Origin: JBGPTF01 sp041490445
GTDB taxonomy: Bacteria > Acidobacteriota > Terriglobia > Acidiferrales > UBA7541
DNA length: 64,000 bases
Assembly: GCA_041490445.1 (NCBI GenBank)
Contig: JBGPTF010000016.1
Location: forward strand, 38,074-102,073
Direction: 5' to 3'
Program-made: the position numbers and the translations under genes
Part shown: positions 60,522-64,000 of the stretch, one piece after another
How the letters are laid out: every line of letters begins with the position of its first letter
Position numbering within the stretch: the stretch's first letter is position 1
Notes under the pieces: generated by a model
Told to the model about the DNA's origin: nothing
Databases searched by the model: none
The model's input: the letters and a program-made list of their open reading frames with translations, nothing else

Positions 60522-60905
60522 CTACCTGACTTCGACCTTCGCCCCGACCTCTTCGAACTTTTTCTTGATCGTGGCTGCCTCGTCCTTATTTACGCCCTCC
60601 TTGACAGTCTTGGGGGCGCCATCCACCAGGTCCTTGGCCTCTTTCAGGCCCAGGCTGGTGACTTCGCGGACGGCCTTGATCACGTTGATCTTGTTTGCGC
60701 CGACTTCGGTGAGCACGACGGTAAATTCCGTCTTTTCTTCCGCCGGGCCCGCGCCTGCCGCGCCACCACCGCCGGCGACCACCATCGGTGCGGCGGCCGC
60801 GGCGGAGACGCCGAAGGCTTCTTCCATCTTCTTCACGAGATCGGAAGCCTCAAGCAGCGTCAGCTCTTTGATCTCTCCCAGTATGGTTTCCACTTTGCTA
60901 GCCAT
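60522..60905 (-). CDS. rplL: Ribosomal protein L7/L12
   Basis: A 127-residue stalk protein. It has an N-terminal dimerisation domain, an Ala/Gly/Pro-rich hinge (about 36-56), and the C-terminal domain ending KKKFEEVGAKVEVR that recruits translation factors. GAGGAGG lies 11 bases before the ATG. The 166 bases to rpoB hold no gene and may include a processing site. Confidence 0.96.
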   Translation of the reverse strand: MASKVETILGEIKELTLLEASDLVKKMEEAFGVSAAAAAPMVVAGGGGAAGAGPAEEKTEFTVVLTEVGANKINVIKAVREVTSLGLKEAKDLVDGAPKTVKEGVNKDEAATIKKKFEEVGAKVEVR

Positions 60906-60942
60906 TGCCGTGTTCTATCCTCCTCGAAATGAATAGCCTGAA

Positions 60943-61503
60943 TTACTGAACCGTTCCAGGTGCCGGCGCAACTCCGCCCGACCCGAACTTGTTTGCCTTC
61001 ACCGCTTCACTCGTGACCACCGCCAGGTTCCGCGGGACCGCCGCCAGCGTGGAAGCCAGCAGGCGCGCCGGCGTCTGCAACAGGAACATGATCTTGCTGA
61101 TCAGCTCTTCCTTCGAAGGCAGTTGCGCGAGCTGTAGAATCTCCGCGATGGAAACGACCCGGCCTTCTACCCAGCCGGCACGGAATTGAAACGCGGGAAC
61201 TTCTTTCGCAACCTTCGTCAGGACTTTCGCCAGCGCCACCGGATCGGCCGTGGTGTAAGCGATCGAGTTTGTGCCGCTCAGATTCTTCAGCAGCGGCTCG
61301 GCCGGCGTGCCGGTGCCGGCGCGCTCGGCCAGCGTGTTTTTCACGACTTTGTAGGTCCCGCCGGCAGCCTGAACCCCACGGCGCAACCGGGTGTCCTGCT
61401 CAACCGTGATCCCCTGAAAGGTAGTGAGGATCACCGTGGACACCTGGGCGAGCTCGGTGCGAAGCGCGTCGGCTTCCGTCTTTTTTTCCGCCTTCTTCTT
61501 CAT
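60943..61503 (-). CDS. rplJ: Ribosomal protein L10
   Basis: A 186-residue L10, slightly longer than E. coli at the C terminus. It anchors the L7/L12 dimers to the ribosome and in other bacteria represses its own mRNA. AAGGAG precedes the ATG. Only 24 bases separate it from rplA, so no long autoregulatory leader can be fitted here. Confidence 0.95.
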   Translation of the reverse strand: MKKKAEKKTEADALRTELAQVSTVILTTFQGITVEQDTRLRRGVQAAGGTYKVVKNTLAERAGTGTPAEPLLKNLSGTNSIAYTTADPVALAKVLTKVAKEVPAFQFRAGWVEGRVVSIAEILQLAQLPSKEELISKIMFLLQTPARLLASTLAAVPRNLAVVTSEAVKANKFGSGGVAPAPGTVQ

Positions 61504-61527
61504 CCGCGGCTCCTTCGATTCCCTGGA

Positions 61528-62241
61528 CTACGCGGCGACGGCCACAGCCGCATCCACTTCGGCGTGGTCGATCGGAATGCCCGGCCCCATCGTCGAAGTC
61601 AGCGTGATCTTCTCGATGTATTTGCCTTTCGCGGTGGCGGGCTTGGCTTTCAGCACGGCGGCAAGCAGCGCTTGCGCGTTGCCGGCAAGATTCTGAGCGG
61701 AAAAGCCGATCTTGCCCACCGGCGAGTGGATGATGCCGGTCTTGTCCAGACGAAATTCCACCTTGCCGGCCTTGATCTCTTTCACGGCGCGAGCCACTTC
61801 GAACGTCACCGTTCCCGTCTTCGGGTTTGGCATCAAACCGCGCGGGCCGAGCACTTTGCCGAGGCGCCCCGCGGATTTCATCATGTCGGGAGTGGCAATC
61901 ACGGCTTCGAAATCCGTCCAGCCTTCCTGGATCTTCTGGACCATTTCCTCGCCGCCAACGAAATCGGCGCCGGCTTCCTGCGCCTCGCGCACCTTTTCGC
62001 CGCTGGCGATGACGAGCACACGCTTCGACTTGCCGAGCCCGTGCGGCAATACGACGGTGCCCCGCACCATCTGGTCCGATTGCTTCGGGTCTACGCCGAG
62101 GTTCAGCACGAGTTCCACCGTCTCGTCGAATTTCACGTAGTGGGCCTTCTTCAGCAGCTCGGCAGCTTCTTCGAGCTTGTACGGGCGCGCTTCCACCAGC
62201 TTGCGGGCGCGCTCAATGTTTTTTCCACCTGGGCGCTTCAT
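61528..62241 (-). CDS. rplA: Ribosomal protein L1
   Basis: A 237-residue L1 with the conserved LPHGLGKSKRVLVIA and ATPDMMKSAGRLGKVLGPRGLMPNPK stretches. The ATG at 62241 has GGAGAGAG upstream. The longer frame through rplK and nusG is an artefact. In many bacteria L1 represses the rplK-rplA mRNA. Confidence 0.96.
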   Translation of the reverse strand: MKRPGGKNIERARKLVEARPYKLEEAAELLKKAHYVKFDETVELVLNLGVDPKQSDQMVRGTVVLPHGLGKSKRVLVIASGEKVREAQEAGADFVGGEEMVQKIQEGWTDFEAVIATPDMMKSAGRLGKVLGPRGLMPNPKTGTVTFEVARAVKEIKAGKVEFRLDKTGIIHSPVGKIGFSAQNLAGNAQALLAAVLKAKPATAKGKYIEKITLTSTMGPGIPIDHAEVDAAVAVAA

Positions 62242-62252
62242 CCGTCTCTCTC

Positions 62253-62681
62253 CTACCCTTCCACCTCGATGCCCATATTGCGCGCGGTGCCCATCACGGT
62301 TCGAATCGCGGACTCCAGATTCGCTGTGTTCAGGTCGGGCAGCTTCACCTTGGCGATTTCTTCCACCTGTTTGCGCGTGACCTTCGCCACCTTGGTGCGG
62401 TTCGGCTCGGGCGAGCCCTTCACAATCCCGGCGGCACGCTTCAGCAGTTCGGAGGCGGGCGGCGTTTTGAGAATGAACGTAAACGTGCGGTCGCTGTAAA
62501 TCGTCACCAACACCGGAATGATCATTCCCTCGGGCTCTTTCGACGTCTTCGTGTTGAATTGCTTGCAGAAATCCATGATATTGACGCCGTGCGGGCCCAG
62601 CGCGGTGCCCACCGGCGGCGCCGGCGTCGCTTTCGTGGCCGGCAACTGCAGCTTCACTTGTGCCTGGACTTTCTTCGCCAT
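62253..62681 (-). CDS. rplK: Ribosomal protein L11
   Basis: A 142-residue L11 that forms the GTPase-associated centre. LQLPATKATPAPPVGTALGPHG near the N terminus (about 12-33) and the C-terminal RNA-binding domain are conserved. The ATG at 62681, not the TTG one codon earlier, is the start; AAGGGG precedes it. Confidence 0.96.
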   Translation of the reverse strand: MAKKVQAQVKLQLPATKATPAPPVGTALGPHGVNIMDFCKQFNTKTSKEPEGMIIPVLVTIYSDRTFTFILKTPPASELLKRAAGIVKGSPEPNRTKVAKVTRKQVEEIAKVKLPDLNTANLESAIRTVMGTARNMGIEVEG

Positions 62682-62720
62682 CAAAATTCCCCTTGCGCCG
62701 CGCGCCCGGAGGCCGCCGGG

Positions 62721-63254
62721 CTAGGCGACCTTTTCCACTTGTACAAAATCGAGTTCCACGGGCGTTGAGCGCCCGAAAATCGAGACCGAAACTTTCAACG
62801 TGCTCCGGTCGGGGTTCACTTCCTCGACCACGCCGGTAAAGCTTGCGAACGGGCCATCCACGATCCGCACCTGCTCGTTGCGGTCGAAACTCAGCTTCGG
62901 CTTCGGCTTTTCCGCCGTGCTCGTGGCACGGTTCAAAATGTTCTGCACTTCCTCGTCTGTGAGCGGCGAAGGCGTCTGTCCGGAGCCGACGAACCCGGTG
63001 ACGCGCGGCGTCGAGCGCACGACGTGCCAGGTGTAGTCGTCCATCTCCATCTCGACCAGCACGTAACCCGGGTAGCACATCCGCGGCGAGATCACTTTCT
63101 TGCCGCCGCGGACTTCGACCACCGATTCGGTCGGGATGATGATTTGCCCGATCTTGTCCTCCAGGCCGAAGCTCTGCACACGGCCTTCGAGGCTCTCCTT
63201 CACCTTCTTTTCAAAGCCCGAATAGGTATGGACGATGTACCACTGCTTGGGCAT
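62721..63254 (-). CDS. nusG: Transcription termination/antitermination factor NusG
   Basis: A 177-residue NusG with the NGN domain (WYIVHTYSGFEKKV at 5-18, then CYPGYVLVEMEMDDYTWH) and a C-terminal KOW domain with QVRIVDGPFASFTGVVEEV (about 128-146). It couples RNA polymerase to ribosomes and Rho. It lies between secE and rplK as in most bacteria. Confidence 0.96.
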   Translation of the reverse strand: MPKQWYIVHTYSGFEKKVKESLEGRVQSFGLEDKIGQIIIPTESVVEVRGGKKVISPRMCYPGYVLVEMEMDDYTWHVVRSTPRVTGFVGSGQTPSPLTDEEVQNILNRATSTAEKPKPKLSFDRNEQVRIVDGPFASFTGVVEEVNPDRSTLKVSVSIFGRSTPVELDFVQVEKVA

Positions 63255-63265
63255 GCCGCTCTTCT

Positions 63266-63550
63266 CTAGTGATTAAAGTTTTTGAACAACCTCTGGACCA
63301 GATAGCCCAGCCCGCCATCCACCAGCGCGAAGTACAGGGCAAAGAAGGCCACCGTGACGATCACGACCACGGTCGTCGAAGTCACGTCATCGCGCGTCGG
63401 CCAGTTCACCTGCTTCATCTCCACACGCACTTCGTGGAGAAACTGCCGCCACCGCTTCGGGTATTCCGCCAGCTTGCGGAGCGGCCCAGGAACCGAAAAT
63501 CCCCGTCCGGGTTCGCGTGTCTCGTCTGCCACCTTGGCCGCCTGTACCAT
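63266..63550 (-). CDS. secE: Protein translocase subunit SecE
   Basis: A 94-residue protein with one C-terminal membrane helix (about 66-85) and the conserved amphipathic EVRVEMKQVNWPTRDDV stretch (about 40-56). The ATG at 63550 is preferred over an upstream frame that runs into tRNA-Trp. GGCGGAG precedes it. It overlaps no gene and is followed by nusG after 11 bases. Confidence 0.9.
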   Translation of the reverse strand: MVQAAKVADETREPGRGFSVPGPLRKLAEYPKRWRQFLHEVRVEMKQVNWPTRDDVTSTTVVVIVTVAFFALYFALVDGGLGYLVQRLFKNFNH

Positions 63551-63599
63551 CGCTCCGCCTGGTTTTCCCGCTACTTTCTCTTCTCTCCCGCCCGGCTCA

Positions 63600-63619
63600 C
63601 CCTGCCAGATCTGGCAGGG
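63600..63619. other. Perfect 20-nt palindrome spanning the tRNA-Trp 3' end and its trailer
   Basis: CCCTGCCAGATCTGGCAGGG is its own reverse complement. On the transcript, the last eight nucleotides of the tRNA, including the encoded CCA, can pair with the trailer (8 bp, GATC loop). Confidence 0.85.
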
Positions 63620-63686
63620 GAGGAGGGATTCGAACCCCCACATCCGGTTTTGGAGACCGGCGGTCTACCGTTGAACCTACTCCCCT
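63612..63686 (-). tRNA. tRNA-Trp (anticodon CCA)
   Basis: The minus strand folds into a complete cloverleaf of 75 nt including an encoded CCA. The acceptor stem is AGGGGAG/CTCCCCT with G as discriminator, the anticodon stem CCGGT/ACCGG holds loop CTCCAAA (anticodon CCA, Trp), and the T loop is TTCGAAT. It lies between rpmG and secE, a place where tRNA-Trp is often found in bacteria. Confidence 0.97.
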
Positions 63687-63702
63687 GAAGCCGAGCCGCG
63701 AG

Positions 63703-63852
63703 CTACTTCACTTCGCGGTGCGCCGTATGTTTCCGGCAACTGTTGCAAAACTTCTTCGTCTCGAGCCGGTCCGGATGCTTCTTCCGGTTCTTCATGGTCG
63801 TGTAGTTCCGGTTCTTGCAGTCGCTGCATTGCAGCGTAATAATTTCGCGCAT
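63703..63852 (-). CDS. rpmG: Ribosomal protein L33
   Basis: A 49-residue L33 of the zinc-binding type, with Cys9-x2-Cys12 and Cys36-x2-Cys39 and the core RNYTTMKNRKKHPDRLETKK. It lies between tuf (6 bases upstream) and tRNA-Trp (16 bases downstream). The Cys4 form suggests that a zinc-free paralogue may exist elsewhere in the genome. Confidence 0.95.
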   Translation of the reverse strand: MREIITLQCSDCKNRNYTTMKNRKKHPDRLETKKFCNSCRKHTAHREVK

Positions 63853-63858
63853 GGCTTC

Positions 63859-64000
63859 CTACTCGATGATCTCGGTGACGGCGCCGGCTCCCACCGTGTG
63901 GCCGCCTTCCCGGATCGCGAACCGCAGCCCCTTCTCCAACGCCACCGGCGTGATCAGCGTCACTTCGCACGACACGTTGTCCCCCGGCATCACCATCTCC
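63859..64000 (-). CDS. tuf: Elongation factor Tu, 3' part only
   Basis: The last 47 codons of EF-Tu, cut by the window edge. The visible residues include MVMPGDNV, EVTLITPVALEKGLRFAIREGG and the C-terminal HTVGAGAVTEIIE. It ends six bases before rpmG. The tuf-rpmG-trnW-secE-nusG order is widely conserved. Confidence 0.95.
   Translation of the reverse strand, partial: EMVMPGDNVSCEVTLITPVALEKGLRFAIREGGHTVGAGAVTEIIE

Noticed and set aside
61528..63078. A 516-codon frame reading into rplA
   Set aside because: The N-terminal half runs through rplK and nusG in the wrong frame; the true L1 start is at 62241.

Overview
The window reads as a stretch of bacterial chromosome with high G+C, dense coding and no sign of plasmid, phage or insertion sequence. 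I infer Acidobacteriota. The reasons are the long RpoB with a cysteine-rich insert, an operon with lpdA and lipB ahead of the split E1/E2 genes, an EF-G paralogue, a HipA-like/DUF3037 pair, and an F1Fo ATP synthase cluster that lacks the a and c subunit genes. The assignment rests on family recall, not on a search.

Layout. 0-5 kb: small outer-membrane barrel, HXXEE membrane protein, divergent EF-G-like GTPase, PLP trans-sulfuration enzyme. 5-10 kb: MltD-like lytic transglycosylase with three LysM repeats, an acidic/basic two-block protein, and a HipA-like kinase plus DUF3037 pair. 10-16 kb (leftward): lpdA-lipB-E1alpha-E1beta-E2, a complete 2-oxoacid dehydrogenase operon with its lipoylation enzyme. 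16-18.4 kb: DksA-type zinc finger protein, ComF, HNH nuclease. 18.5-22.5 kb (leftward): queA, a metallophosphoesterase, a membrane-anchored protein, and a large protein with a C-terminal PD-(D/E)XK-like motif. 22.7-28 kb: rRNA methyltransferase, then the protein-quality genes hsp20, clpB and htpX. 28-31 kb: coiled-coil membrane protein, a 56-residue basic protein, nagA, a glutaredoxin-like protein. 31-37 kb (leftward): atpF'-atpF-atpH-atpA-atpG-atpD-atpC. 37-41.6 kb: acyl-CoA dehydrogenase, exported DUF711 protein, glpX, small membrane protein. 41.7-46.5 kb: zinc-ribbon XRE regulator, HD protein, DciA-like protein, gatC-gatA, DinB-like protein, a mini-HTH protein. 46.5-51.4 kb: exported metallo-beta-lactamase-fold hydrolase, an exported protein of unknown function, a hybrid histidine kinase. 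51.6-64 kb (leftward): tuf (partial)-rpmG-tRNA-Trp-secE-nusG-rplK-rplA-rplJ-rplL-rpoB-rpoC, the conserved transcription/translation cluster.

Several start codons had to be moved from the longest frame. lpdA, rpoC and atpH appear to use TTG. lipB, queA, rlmI, hsp20, comF, glpX, the XRE regulator and the 73-residue HTH protein use GTG. Two or three promoters lie so close to a start codon that leaderless mRNAs are likely. The most unusual items are the EF-G paralogue without its catalytic His and NKxD Lys, the eight-cysteine insert in RpoB, the PD-(D/E)XK protein, the acidic/basic diblock protein, the HipA-like/DUF3037 pair, and a perfect 20-nt palindrome that could compete with the tRNA-Trp acceptor stem. 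I found no convincing new defence system, CRISPR array or mobile element.
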